The notes beneath the pieces are model-generated. The model ran no database searches, had not been told where the DNA came from, and saw only the letters and a program-made list of their open reading frames with translations. Both the position numbers and the translations under genes were made by a program. A stretch of DNA of 64,000 bases from JAGPCK01 sp964535575. GTDB taxonomy: Bacteria > Bacteroidota > Bacteroidia > UKL13-3. Below are positions 51,866-59,585 of this stretch, one piece after another. The DNA lies in NCBI GenBank assembly GCA_964535575.1, contig CAZHTC010000002.1:372001-436000 (forward strand). The letters run 5' to 3'. Within the stretch, counting starts at the first letter, position 1. Every line of letters begins with the position of its first letter.

Positions 51866-52420
51866 CTAAAAGGAATAACCAATACTAGTTGCGCCCCAAG
51901 GTTGAAGCATATACTGTGCAGGGTAATATAGATCAGTCTCAATATATAATGGTGTAAAAGCCAGTCTGAAAAGAAATCGTTTTCCCGGTTTTTGATGCCT
52001 CATTCCGAGGCGCACTGAAAATGAGTTATATGTCACAAAATTGTATCCGCCAGGATTCCCTTGCATATAAAGAGGAACCTGTTCCTTTTGATTCAAGGTT
52101 CGCATGTATCCAAAACCGGTTTCAAATTGTAACGGTTTTTTACCTACTAAAAGATTGAATTCAACCATTAGGTTGTGTATCGAATATTGGGTTTGCCATA
52201 GCTTAGCACCGTAATAACTATATCCTAAACGTCCCGCGAATTTTACGGAAGGGGAAAATTGGGAAAGAATACGGTCATAGTTGATTGAATAAGCTCCTCC
52301 AATTCCCATCAATTCAATATACACTGCGTTTTTATTTGATGAGGAATCTTTTTGCGCAGAAATGGTTTGAGCAAAAAATAAAAAGCCAAACAGGAAAAAA
52401 CTTTTCATGAATTTCTTCAT
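51866..52420 (-). CDS. secreted outer-membrane-type protein, unknown function
   Basis: A 184-aa exported protein. Signal peptide MKKFMKSFFLFGFLFFAQTI ends SAQ. The mature part has barrel-like alternating strands (AVYIELMGIGGAYSINYDRI, FAGRLGYSYYGAKLWQ, LLVGKKPLQFETGFGYMRTL, VTYNSFSVRLGMRHQKPGKR) and ends GATSIGYSF with terminal Phe, typical of small outer-membrane barrels. I cannot name a family. It is divergent from mnmH, 32 bp away, and 77 bp upstream of typA on the same strand. Confidence 0.68.
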   Translation of the reverse strand: MKKFMKSFFLFGFLFFAQTISAQKDSSSNKNAVYIELMGIGGAYSINYDRILSQFSPSVKFAGRLGYSYYGAKLWQTQYSIHNLMVEFNLLVGKKPLQFETGFGYMRTLNQKEQVPLYMQGNPGGYNFVTYNSFSVRLGMRHQKPGKRFLFRLAFTPLYIETDLYYPAQYMLQPWGATSIGYSF

Positions 52421-52441
52421 ACCTGATTCAAATATACTAGC

Positions 52442-52449
52442 TACTTTTG
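52442..52449 (+). promoter_or_regulatory. candidate -7 element of mnmH, very close to the start codon
   Basis: TACTTTTG matches TAnnTTTG and ends only 3 nt before the ATG at 52453, which would place the transcript start at or beside the start codon. No TTTG is seen at -33. Confidence 0.35.
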
Positions 52450-52452
52450 GAA

Positions 52453-53508
52453 ATGCAAGTTCAGGAGTTAGATGCAGACAGATTTCTTAAAGGGGCAGCG
52501 AAAGGTGTTGTATTCGATGTGCGCTCCCCTGCCGAATTTTTGTCGGGCCATATTCCGGGGGCTGTTTCATTTCCTTTATTTACCGATGATGAGCGAAAAC
52601 AGGTAGGTACGCTCTATAAACAGCAGGGCAAAGAGCTCGCTGTGGAGCTTGGTCTGGAAATAGTTGGGCCAAAACTGAAAAATTTTGTACAACATGCGCG
52701 GGAGTATGCAGGCAACAAACCAGTTTATATACATTGTTGGCGGGGTGGAATGAGAAGCAACAGCATGGCCTGGTTGCTGCGTACAGCGGGATTGAATGTG
52801 TATACCTTAACCGGAGGATACAAAGCCTACCGGAAATATTTGTTAAGTTATCTGGCCAATTCGTTCAGGCTGGTGGTGCTTGGAGGCGAAACCGGAAGCG
52901 GGAAAACGGAAGTGTTGCAGGCGCTGCGCAGTAACAATCAACAGGTAATTGATCTGGAAGCATTGGCCAGTCATAAAGGTTCTTCTTTTGGAAGCATTGG
53001 TCAGCCACAGCAACCAACTACCGAACATTTCACCAACCTGCTGTTTCACGAATTGAGTAAACTTGATATAACAAAGCCGGTATGGGTTGAAGATGAAAGC
53101 CGGATGATAGGTACCGTGAATATACCTGAAGAATTTTTTCTTCAAATGAGCAAGGCTCCCTTGCTTGTAATGAAGGTGCCTGTTGCTTGGAGGGTTGCCA
53201 ATTTGGTGAAAGGCTATGGTGAATCAAGTAAAGAATTGCTTGTTGCAGCTTTCAGGAGAATACAAAAAAAATTAGGCGGGCAGCACCTGATGGCAGCTTT
53301 GCATGCGCTGGATGAAAATGATTTGGAAAAAGCTGCTGTTGTTGCCCTGCGTTATTACGACAAGGCTTACCGTTTTGGGTTGCAAACAAAAGTGAATACT
53401 CAGATTTTAGATTATGATCCGCAGGAAAATTCGGTGGAACAAATGGCGGAGGAAATTCTGGTGCTGGCGCAAAATAATTTTAAAAACGTATGGACAGTTT
53501 CAAGTTAA
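52453..53508 (+). CDS. mnmH: tRNA 2-selenouridine synthase
   Basis: A 351-aa enzyme (SelU/YbbB) replacing sulphur by selenium in 2-thiouridine at the wobble position of certain tRNAs, using selenophosphate. The N-terminal rhodanese domain has VFDVRSPAEFLSGHIPGAV and the active-site loop HCWRGGMRSNSMAW with its catalytic Cys. The C-terminal P-loop domain has GGETGSGKTEVLQAL and VEDESRMIG. The ATG at 52453 is preferred to a TTG two codons earlier. It overlaps selD by 19 bp, so donor synthesis and use are translationally coupled. Confidence 0.96.
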   Translation: MQVQELDADRFLKGAAKGVVFDVRSPAEFLSGHIPGAVSFPLFTDDERKQVGTLYKQQGKELAVELGLEIVGPKLKNFVQHAREYAGNKPVYIHCWRGGMRSNSMAWLLRTAGLNVYTLTGGYKAYRKYLLSYLANSFRLVVLGGETGSGKTEVLQALRSNNQQVIDLEALASHKGSSFGSIGQPQQPTTEHFTNLLFHELSKLDITKPVWVEDESRMIGTVNIPEEFFLQMSKAPLLVMKVPVAWRVANLVKGYGESSKELLVAAFRRIQKKLGGQHLMAALHALDENDLEKAAVVALRYYDKAYRFGLQTKVNTQILDYDPQENSVEQMAEEILVLAQNNFKNVWTVSS

Positions 53509-54527
53509 CAAAATATAGTCACGGCTCAGGGTGCGGATGTAAAATTGCACCGGCCGATTTGGAAAAAATTTTAGTGAATCACCGAAACACCAAAACCATC
53601 GAACAATTACTCATTGGTAATAACAGCAATGATGATGCAGCCGTGTGGGATATTGGAAACGGGCAGGCCCTCATAAGCACCGTTGATTTTTTTCTTCCGG
53701 TTGTTGATGATGCTTTTGATTTCGGGCGGATAGCTGCCGCCAACGCATTGAGCGATGTGTATGCCATGGGTGGCAAACCTGTTTTTGCAAATGTGGTTTT
53801 AGGTTGGCCTATGGAGAAATTACCGGCCGAATTAGCATCTGAAGTACTCAATGGGGCCCGGAGTATTTGTGAAAAGGTGAACGTAGCTATTGCTGGCGGG
53901 CACAGCATCAATAGCAGCGACCCTATATTCGGCCTTTCAGTTAACGGTTTTGCGAATGTGGCTCATATTAAGCGAAACAATACCGCTAAGGCCGGAGATT
54001 TACTTTATGTAACAAAACCATTGGGAATTGGGGTACTCAGTACTGCTATTAAACGGGGTATTGCTCATTCAAATCATGTACAGCACGTAGTGGAGGTAAT
54101 GTGTTCCCTCAATACAATAGGCGAAAAACTGGGTGCTCAAAAATGGGTTCATTCTATGACAGATATTACAGGTTTTGGTTTGCTTGGGCACCTTCTTGAA
54201 ATAGCCGCAGGAAGTAAGTTAACTGCACAGGTACATTTTAAAAACGTTCCGCTTTTGCCCTACCTGGATGAGTATCTTAAACAAAATATTATACCCGATA
54301 ATACCTACCGCAACTGGAATGCTTATGAAAAGAAAGTAAAGGGTTTAGCCGACATGAAGGTGTTTCAGGTATTGAATGATCCGCAAACAAGTGGTGGATT
54401 ACTGGTGAGTGTAGCTGCTGAACATGCTCCGGAGGCTGAGGAACTGTTTACGACAGAAGGAGTTCATGCGGTATGTATTGGTAAATTTGTTCCTGAAACA
54501 GATTTCGGTATGGAGGTGATTTTGTAA
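53490..54527 (+). CDS. selD: selenide, water dikinase (selenophosphate synthetase)
   Basis: A 345-aa enzyme making selenophosphate from selenide and ATP. The N-terminal YSHGSGCGCKIAPADLEKIL has Cys at the catalytic site where some homologues carry selenocysteine. Other blocks are NNSNDDAAVWDI, STVDFFLPVVDDAFDFG, AANALSDVYAMGG, AGGHSINSSDPIFGLSVNG and NDPQTSGGLLVSV. It is coupled to mnmH upstream. No selA or selB is in the window, so use for selenocysteine is not shown; tRNA selenouridine is the supported role. Confidence 0.96.
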   Translation: MDSFKLTKYSHGSGCGCKIAPADLEKILVNHRNTKTIEQLLIGNNSNDDAAVWDIGNGQALISTVDFFLPVVDDAFDFGRIAAANALSDVYAMGGKPVFANVVLGWPMEKLPAELASEVLNGARSICEKVNVAIAGGHSINSSDPIFGLSVNGFANVAHIKRNNTAKAGDLLYVTKPLGIGVLSTAIKRGIAHSNHVQHVVEVMCSLNTIGEKLGAQKWVHSMTDITGFGLLGHLLEIAAGSKLTAQVHFKNVPLLPYLDEYLKQNIIPDNTYRNWNAYEKKVKGLADMKVFQVLNDPQTSGGLLVSVAAEHAPEAEELFTTEGVHAVCIGKFVPETDFGMEVIL

Positions 54528-54611
54528 CTAGCCGTTTGGCAACCGGATTTCCTGAAAAAGAATCTCAAATAAATTCAATTCATTTTGAGCAATTGTATAA
54601 GGGAAAAACCC

Positions 54612-54619
54612 TACTTTTG
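54612..54619 (+). promoter_or_regulatory. candidate -7 element of rpe, close to the start codon
   Basis: TACTTTTG matches TAnnTTTG and ends 6 nt before the ATG at 54626. The nearest upstream TTTG (54584-54587) gives a 24-nt spacer, longer than usual. It supports the shorter start, since the longer frame would include the promoter. Confidence 0.35.
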
Positions 54620-54625
54620 CGCATT

Positions 54626-55297
54626 ATGACGCATTTAATAGCCCCTTCTATATTATCAGCGGATTTTGCCCATCTGCAAAAAGACGTTGAAATGATAAAC
54701 CACAGCGAAGCCGACTGGTTTCATGTGGATGTAATGGATGGAGTATTTGTCCCGAATATTTCTTTAGGACTTCCTGTAATTGCAGCAATAAAAAGATATG
54801 CAAAAAAGCCGCTGGATGTGCATTTGATGATCGTGCAACCTGAGCGGTATATAAATGATTTTAGAAAAGCAGGAGCCGATATTTTAACTGTGCACCTTGA
54901 GGCGAGCACGCATCTTCATCGTACCATTTTCGCTATTAAAGAAGCCGGAATGAAAGCAGGTGTAGCAATAAATCCGCACACCTCTGTACAATTGCTTAAA
55001 GATGTGCTTGCCGATATCGATCTGGTGTGTATGATGAGTGTGAATCCCGGATTTGGCGGACAAAAGTTTATTGAAAACACGTATAATAAAATTGCTGAAC
55101 TGGTAGTGCTGAAAGATGTTACGGGATCAAGTGCATTAATAGAAATTGACGGAGGGGTAAATGCTGACAATGCGGCCGAGTTACTTAATAACGGTGCCAA
55201 TGTGCTTGTAGCAGGTAATTTTGTTTTTGGCTCGCAAAATCCGTCACATACCATTCATGAATTAAAGCATCTTCACGTTGGTACTAAGTCGGTGTAA
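54626..55297 (+). CDS. rpe: ribulose-phosphate 3-epimerase
   Basis: A 223-aa TIM-barrel enzyme interconverting ribulose 5-phosphate and xylulose 5-phosphate. Conserved elements are IAPSILSADFAHLQKDVE, WFHVDVMDGVFVPNISLG with metal-binding His and Asp, DVHLMIVQPERY, MMSVNPGFGGQKFIEN and IEIDGGVNADNAAELLNNGA. The start at 54626 gives the standard length; the longer frame covers non-coding sequence containing a likely -7 element. It is placed 98 bp after selD and 18 bp before the TonB-dependent receptor gene. Confidence 0.96.
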   Translation: MTHLIAPSILSADFAHLQKDVEMINHSEADWFHVDVMDGVFVPNISLGLPVIAAIKRYAKKPLDVHLMIVQPERYINDFRKAGADILTVHLEASTHLHRTIFAIKEAGMKAGVAINPHTSVQLLKDVLADIDLVCMMSVNPGFGGQKFIENTYNKIAELVVLKDVTGSSALIEIDGGVNADNAAELLNNGANVLVAGNFVFGSQNPSHTIHELKHLHVGTKSV

Positions 55298-55315
55298 AAT
55301 TCGTTGTACACCGTA

Positions 55316-57808
55316 ATGTTTCAAAAACTTCTTTTCTTCCTTTCATTTTTCTTTTTCACATTACTTGGCAAAGCCCAGATAAATGCCACTATTTACGGAG
55401 TGGTTAAAGATTCAACAGGCACCACGGTTGATGATGTAATAATTGGAGTAGTGGGTAAAACCTATGGCACCAGCAGTTCGGAAGGAGGGAAGTATGAAAT
55501 AAAAGTTTCATCGGGAGAGGCGTTTCAGTTAGCTTTTGCATTAGTAGGGCGTACCGGATTAGTATTGGATATAGCACCATTAAAGCCGGGAGAGAGTAAA
55601 AGGTTAGATGTGCTTATCGGGTCAGGAAGTGTAAAGCGGGTATTAAAATTTCAGGATTCACCCGACAGAGAGAAAATAGGGGTGATTACCTTAGATCCCC
55701 GTAATCTGGAACCGTTCCCCAATATTACCGGAAATTTTGAGACCTATTTAAAAACCCTTCCGGGAGTAACTTCAAATAATGAACTAAGTTCACAATACAA
55801 TGTGCGCGGTGGAAATTATGATGAGAACCTGATTTATGTAAATGACATTGAAATTTACCGTCCGTTTCTGGTTCGCTCGGGTCAGCAGGAGGGGTTAAGT
55901 TTTATCAACCCAAATATGGTGAAAAATGTAAAGTTTTCGGCCGGAGGATTTGAATCAAGGTATGGAGATAAAATGTCATCGGTGCTTGATGTAAAATATA
56001 AACAACCGAAAAAGTTTGCAAGTTCGAACTCTCTAAGTTTAATGGGACTTAATTCAATGATTGAAGGAACCGCACTCAGTTCACGTTTTACATACCTGCT
56101 TGGGGTACGTTATCGCGCCAACAGTTATATTTTAAATAGTCTGGACGTACGCGGAGATTACAAACCCCGTTTTGCCGATATTCAGTCGCTTATAAGCTAT
56201 GATATAAACGAGAAATTGCAACTGAGTTTGCTCAGTAGTTATGCCGAGAACCGTTACCTCATGATTCCTCAAAATCAGGAGACCGTTTTTGGCACAGTTA
56301 CCAACGCTTTAAAACTGAATATCGGGTTCGAAGGTCAGGAACTTATGCGGTATCAAACCATGATGAGTGCTTTAACTTTATCCTACCAGCCAACTAAATT
56401 CACCATATTAAAATTTATTGCCTCAGGGTTTAACAGCATAGAGAATGAGTATTACAGTGTGGAGGGAGCATACAGATTGGATCAATTGGAAAACAATCTG
56501 GGATCTGACGACTTTGCCAAGAGTAAATACAACAGGGGGGCAGGCTATTTTGTGAATAACGCACGAAACAATTTACAGGCAACGGTAGTAAATATTGCAC
56601 ACCGCGGTTATTACTCGGCAAAAAATAACAACCTGCAGTGGGGTTTGCAATATCAGCATGAAATGATTGATGACAAACTTCACGAATGGAAGTATATGGA
56701 CTCGGCAGATTTCTCAGTTCCGTTGCTTACAAACGGAAATTTTGAACTGAATCAGTTTTACCGGGGCAAGGCCAATATTGAAAGTAATCGTTACACGGCT
56801 TATGTGCAGAATTCAATGGTGCTCCATCAACCAAATAATTTCACGGTCAATTATGGAATTCGAACCAATTATTGGGATTTAAACCGTCAAAATGTAATTA
56901 GTCCAAGGGTACAGGTTTCATTTGAACCCAACAGAGCACACAATCGTAAAGTGCGGTTTGGTAATTTGGGAGATAGTTTATTAAGGAAAGATATTTCCAT
57001 AAAAGCCGCCTTCGGATATTATTATCAGCCGCCATTTTACCGCGAGTTACGTAACCAAACCGGGGAGGTAAACATAAATGTAAGAGCTCAGCGAGCTATT
57101 CACTTTGTAACGGGCATGGATTTTTTATTTAATGCATGGCAACGTCCGTTTAAATTTTTTGCTGAGGCTTATTATAAAAAACTGGATTTTCTTATTCCAT
57201 ACGAAATTGACAATGTTAGAATCCGATATTACGCCACCAATAATTCAAAAGGGTATGCAACCGGAATAGATCTGAGGGTAAACGGAGAATTTATAAAAGG
57301 AACCGAATCATGGGCGAGCATGTCGGTGATGAAAGTAGCCGAAAATATTTCTGATGATTCTATCGTGCGTGCTGATGGTTCGGTGAAGTATCCGGGATAT
57401 ATTCCACGACCCACTGACCAGCGGGTAAATTTCAGCGTGTTCTTTCAGGACGAATTGCGCAAAAATCCAAAATATAAAATGCATTTGATGGGTGTATTTG
57501 GTACCGGTCTTCCATTTGGTCCGCCTAATAAACATATTTATAATAACAAACAGCGGGTACCTCCTTACCGAAGAGTTGATATTGGGTTTTCTAAAATGAT
57601 TATTGATGAAAAAATGAATGAAACTGACCGCAAAGGAATGTCGAAATGGTTTCATTCGGCATGGATCAGTTTAGAGGTTTTTAATCTGTTGCAGATAAAT
57701 AATACCATTTCCTATTTATGGATAAAGGATATTACAAATACTTACTATGCGGTTCCTAATTATTTAACCAGTCGCAGACTAAATGTGGCTTTAATGGTAA
57801 AATTTTAA
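55316..57808 (+). CDS. TonB-dependent receptor with carboxypeptidase-regulatory-like domain
   Basis: An 830-aa outer-membrane transporter. Signal peptide MFQKLLFFLSFFFFTLLG ends KAQ. A CarboxypepD_reg-like beta-sandwich spans about 22-100 (INATIYGVVKDSTGTTVDDV, YGTSSSEGGKYEI), a plug domain about 115-230 (SSQYNVRGGNYDENLIYVND, VKNVKFSAGGFESRYGDKMS), then a 22-strand-type barrel ending LTSRRLNVALMVKF with terminal Phe. ATG 55316 is preferred over an upstream TTG. No SusD-like partner is adjacent, so it is not an obvious polysaccharide-utilisation locus. The substrate is unknown. The TPMT-type gene follows after 3 bp. Confidence 0.92.
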   Translation: MFQKLLFFLSFFFFTLLGKAQINATIYGVVKDSTGTTVDDVIIGVVGKTYGTSSSEGGKYEIKVSSGEAFQLAFALVGRTGLVLDIAPLKPGESKRLDVLIGSGSVKRVLKFQDSPDREKIGVITLDPRNLEPFPNITGNFETYLKTLPGVTSNNELSSQYNVRGGNYDENLIYVNDIEIYRPFLVRSGQQEGLSFINPNMVKNVKFSAGGFESRYGDKMSSVLDVKYKQPKKFASSNSLSLMGLNSMIEGTALSSRFTYLLGVRYRANSYILNSLDVRGDYKPRFADIQSLISYDINEKLQLSLLSSYAENRYLMIPQNQETVFGTVTNALKLNIGFEGQELMRYQTMMSALTLSYQPTKFTILKFIASGFNSIENEYYSVEGAYRLDQLENNLGSDDFAKSKYNRGAGYFVNNARNNLQATVVNIAHRGYYSAKNNNLQWGLQYQHEMIDDKLHEWKYMDSADFSVPLLTNGNFELNQFYRGKANIESNRYTAYVQNSMVLHQPNNFTVNYGIRTNYWDLNRQNVISPRVQVSFEPNRAHNRKVRFGNLGDSLLRKDISIKAAFGYYYQPPFYRELRNQTGEVNINVRAQRAIHFVTGMDFLFNAWQRPFKFFAEAYYKKLDFLIPYEIDNVRIRYYATNNSKGYATGIDLRVNGEFIKGTESWASMSVMKVAENISDDSIVRADGSVKYPGYIPRPTDQRVNFSVFFQDELRKNPKYKMHLMGVFGTGLPFGPPNKHIYNNKQRVPPYRRVDIGFSKMIIDEKMNETDRKGMSKWFHSAWISLEVFNLLQINNTISYLWIKDITNTYYAVPNYLTSRRLNVALMVKF

Positions 57809-57811
57809 AAT

Positions 57812-58396
57812 ATGACAATAGAATTAAGTGGTGACTACTGGAACAACCGGTATATTGAACAGCAAACAGGCTGGGATGTGGGCGAAGTTTCAACTCCACT
57901 CAAAAATTATATTGATCAACTGGAGAATAAAAACCTTAGCGTGATGATACCCGGTTGCGGCAATGCTTACGAAGCTGCTTACCTGCTTCAGCAGGGTTTT
58001 AGAAATGTAACCTGCGTGGATATTTCTCCTGTATTATGTGCCGAGCTGGAAAGCCGGTTAGGTGATAAGGGATTAAATGTAATATGTACTGATTTTTTCA
58101 GTCATATTGGGCAGTATGATTTAATACTGGAACAAACTTTTTTTTGTGCGCTTAATCCGGCTTTGCGGGGGGCTTATGCCGCGCATATGAACGAATTGCT
58201 GGCGCCTAACGGAAAATTGGCCGGGGTAATGTTTAATTGTAGTTTTGAAACCGAAGGTCCGCCATTTGGCGGTAGTGCCAGTGAGTATCAAACGTATTTT
58301 AAACCCTATTTTACTTTTAAACATTTCACCCCTTGTTATAATTCTATAAGTAAACGGGCGGGAAATGAACTTTTTGTAGTGTTGCAGAAAAAATAA
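57812..58396 (+). CDS. TPMT-family SAM-dependent methyltransferase
   Basis: A 194-aa small-molecule methyltransferase of the thiopurine S-methyltransferase family. The N-terminal YWNNRYIEQQTGWDVGEVST is the family's typical opening, MIPGCGNAYEAAYLLQQGF motif I, VTCVDISPVLCAELES the acidic loop and YDLILEQTFFCAL the following strand. The natural substrate is unknown; relatives methylate thiols, selenium or tellurium compounds. Its position near mnmH-selD is suggestive only. It starts 3 bp after the receptor gene. Confidence 0.9.
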   Translation: MTIELSGDYWNNRYIEQQTGWDVGEVSTPLKNYIDQLENKNLSVMIPGCGNAYEAAYLLQQGFRNVTCVDISPVLCAELESRLGDKGLNVICTDFFSHIGQYDLILEQTFFCALNPALRGAYAAHMNELLAPNGKLAGVMFNCSFETEGPPFGGSASEYQTYFKPYFTFKHFTPCYNSISKRAGNELFVVLQKK

Positions 58397-58403
58397 AAAA
58401 CTT

Positions 58404-58415
58404 TGACCCGGGTCA
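58404..58415. promoter_or_regulatory. 12-bp perfect palindrome upstream of kynA, candidate operator
   Basis: TGACCCGGGTCA is a perfect palindrome just after the TPMT-type gene and immediately before a candidate -33 TTTG at 58419. Its core ACCCGGGT occurs again at 59531-59538, in front of the metB-like gene. This GC-rich site stands out in AT-rich intergenic DNA. A regulator-binding role is inference. Confidence 0.35.
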
Positions 58416-58418
58416 TGT

Positions 58419-58447
58419 TTTGATTAAAAATAAAACGCGTATTTTGG
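58419..58447 (+). promoter_or_regulatory. candidate promoter of the tryptophan dioxygenase gene
   Basis: TTTG (58419-58422), a 17-nt spacer and TATTTTGG (58440-58447) resemble the Bacteroidota consensus with one mismatch and a slightly short spacer, 21 nt before the ATG at 58469. Confidence 0.4.
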
Positions 58448-58468
58448 CTCCAATATAAAATTGTTAGT

Positions 58469-59503
58469 ATGAGCAAACAAGTAAACTACAGTGACTATCT
58501 GCAACTCGAAAAAATATTAGAGGCACAGGACCCCGAAAGTGTTAAAAACGGGCTGCCGGCTCATGATGAAATGTTGTTCATTATCATTCATCAAAGTTAT
58601 GAATTGTGGTTTAAACAAATTCTGCACGAAATTGATTCGGTGGCAGAAATTCTGTATATGCCTCAGGTAAATGACAACAGTCCGCAATTGCAAACTGTAG
58701 TTCACCGCCTGAACCGGATTACTGTTATTTTGCGTATGCTCGTGAATAAAGTGGATGTATTGGAAACCATGACTCCAATGGATTTTCTTGATTTTCGCGA
58801 TATGCTTCGGCCCGCATCAGGATTTCAAAGCTGGCAGTTTAAAATTACTGAAGCAAAACTCGGGTTAAAATATGAGCACAGGCACGGACAGGCCTATTAT
58901 ACTTCGCAGCTTCGCGAGGAACAAATAAAAATGATTAAACAGGTAGAACAGCAACTTACCCTGCTTGAGTTGGTGGATGCCTGGCTTAAACGTACGCCTT
59001 TCTTCAATAACCAGAATTTCTGGAAAAATTATGAAAAGCACACTGACGGGGGAATTCTGCACCACGCGTTTTGGGATGATTACCGCAATATTTATTCGCA
59101 AAGTTTGGTTGAGGGCGAAAAGCAAAATCTGGACGAGTTTGATAGCTTGTTTTTAAAAGGCGATAGCGGCAGTGCTTTTAGTGCCGAATCAAACCGTGCG
59201 GCATTATTTATCATGTTGTATCGTGGTTATCCTATGCTTCAATTGCCTTACAAACTTCTTGAGTTACTTCTGGAAATTGACAACCTGCTTTCAGCATGGC
59301 GCTTCCGCCATGTAAACATGGTACATCGTATGATTGGAACCCGCGTGGGAACCGGAGGAAGCAGTGGCAAAGATTACCTGAAGGGCGCTTTAGACAAGCA
59401 CTACATTTTTAAAGACATAGCTCGTCTTACTACTTTTCTTATTGAACGCAGGAAACTTCCAAAGTTGAGTCCGGAACTGGAAGCCAGACTCGGATTTGCT
59501 TAG
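58469..59503 (+). CDS. kynA: tryptophan 2,3-dioxygenase
   Basis: A 344-aa haem enzyme opening the indole ring of L-tryptophan to N-formylkynurenine, the first step of the kynurenine pathway. FIIIHQSYELWFKQILHEID contains the distal His, LDFRDMLRPASGFQSWQFKI is the substrate-binding region, and RFRHVNMVHRMIGTRVG followed by TGGSSGKDYL includes the proximal haem His. Length is a little above the 280-residue bacterial forms. No kynurenine formamidase or kynureninase is adjacent. The upstream palindrome may regulate it. Confidence 0.96.
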   Translation: MSKQVNYSDYLQLEKILEAQDPESVKNGLPAHDEMLFIIIHQSYELWFKQILHEIDSVAEILYMPQVNDNSPQLQTVVHRLNRITVILRMLVNKVDVLETMTPMDFLDFRDMLRPASGFQSWQFKITEAKLGLKYEHRHGQAYYTSQLREEQIKMIKQVEQQLTLLELVDAWLKRTPFFNNQNFWKNYEKHTDGGILHHAFWDDYRNIYSQSLVEGEKQNLDEFDSLFLKGDSGSAFSAESNRAALFIMLYRGYPMLQLPYKLLELLLEIDNLLSAWRFRHVNMVHRMIGTRVGTGGSSGKDYLKGALDKHYIFKDIARLTTFLIERRKLPKLSPELEARLGFA

Positions 59504-59530
59504 TACTCTACCGGCCTTCTTTTTTTGTTC

Positions 59531-59569
59531 ACCCGGGTCTTGCAGTTTCATGGGTTGAACTTACCTTCG
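59531..59569 (+). promoter_or_regulatory. ACCCGGGT site and weak promoter upstream of the metB-like gene
   Basis: ACCCGGGT (59531-59538) repeats the core of the palindrome before kynA and abuts CTTG (59539-59542), which with a 19-nt spacer and TACCTTCG (59562-59569) gives a promoter-like match with two mismatches, 16 nt before the ATG at 59586. Confidence 0.3.
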
Positions 59570-59585
59570 CACCAAAGTTTATTAT

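Noticed and set aside
53490..53560. Possible selenocysteine codon in SelD
   Set aside because: The catalytic site reads GCGC with ordinary Cys codons and no in-frame TGA, so no recoding is needed.
55316..57808. Polysaccharide-utilisation (SusC/SusD) locus around the TonB-dependent receptor
   Set aside because: No SusD-like lipoprotein, glycoside hydrolase or hybrid regulator is adjacent; the neighbours are rpe and a TPMT-type methyltransferase gene.
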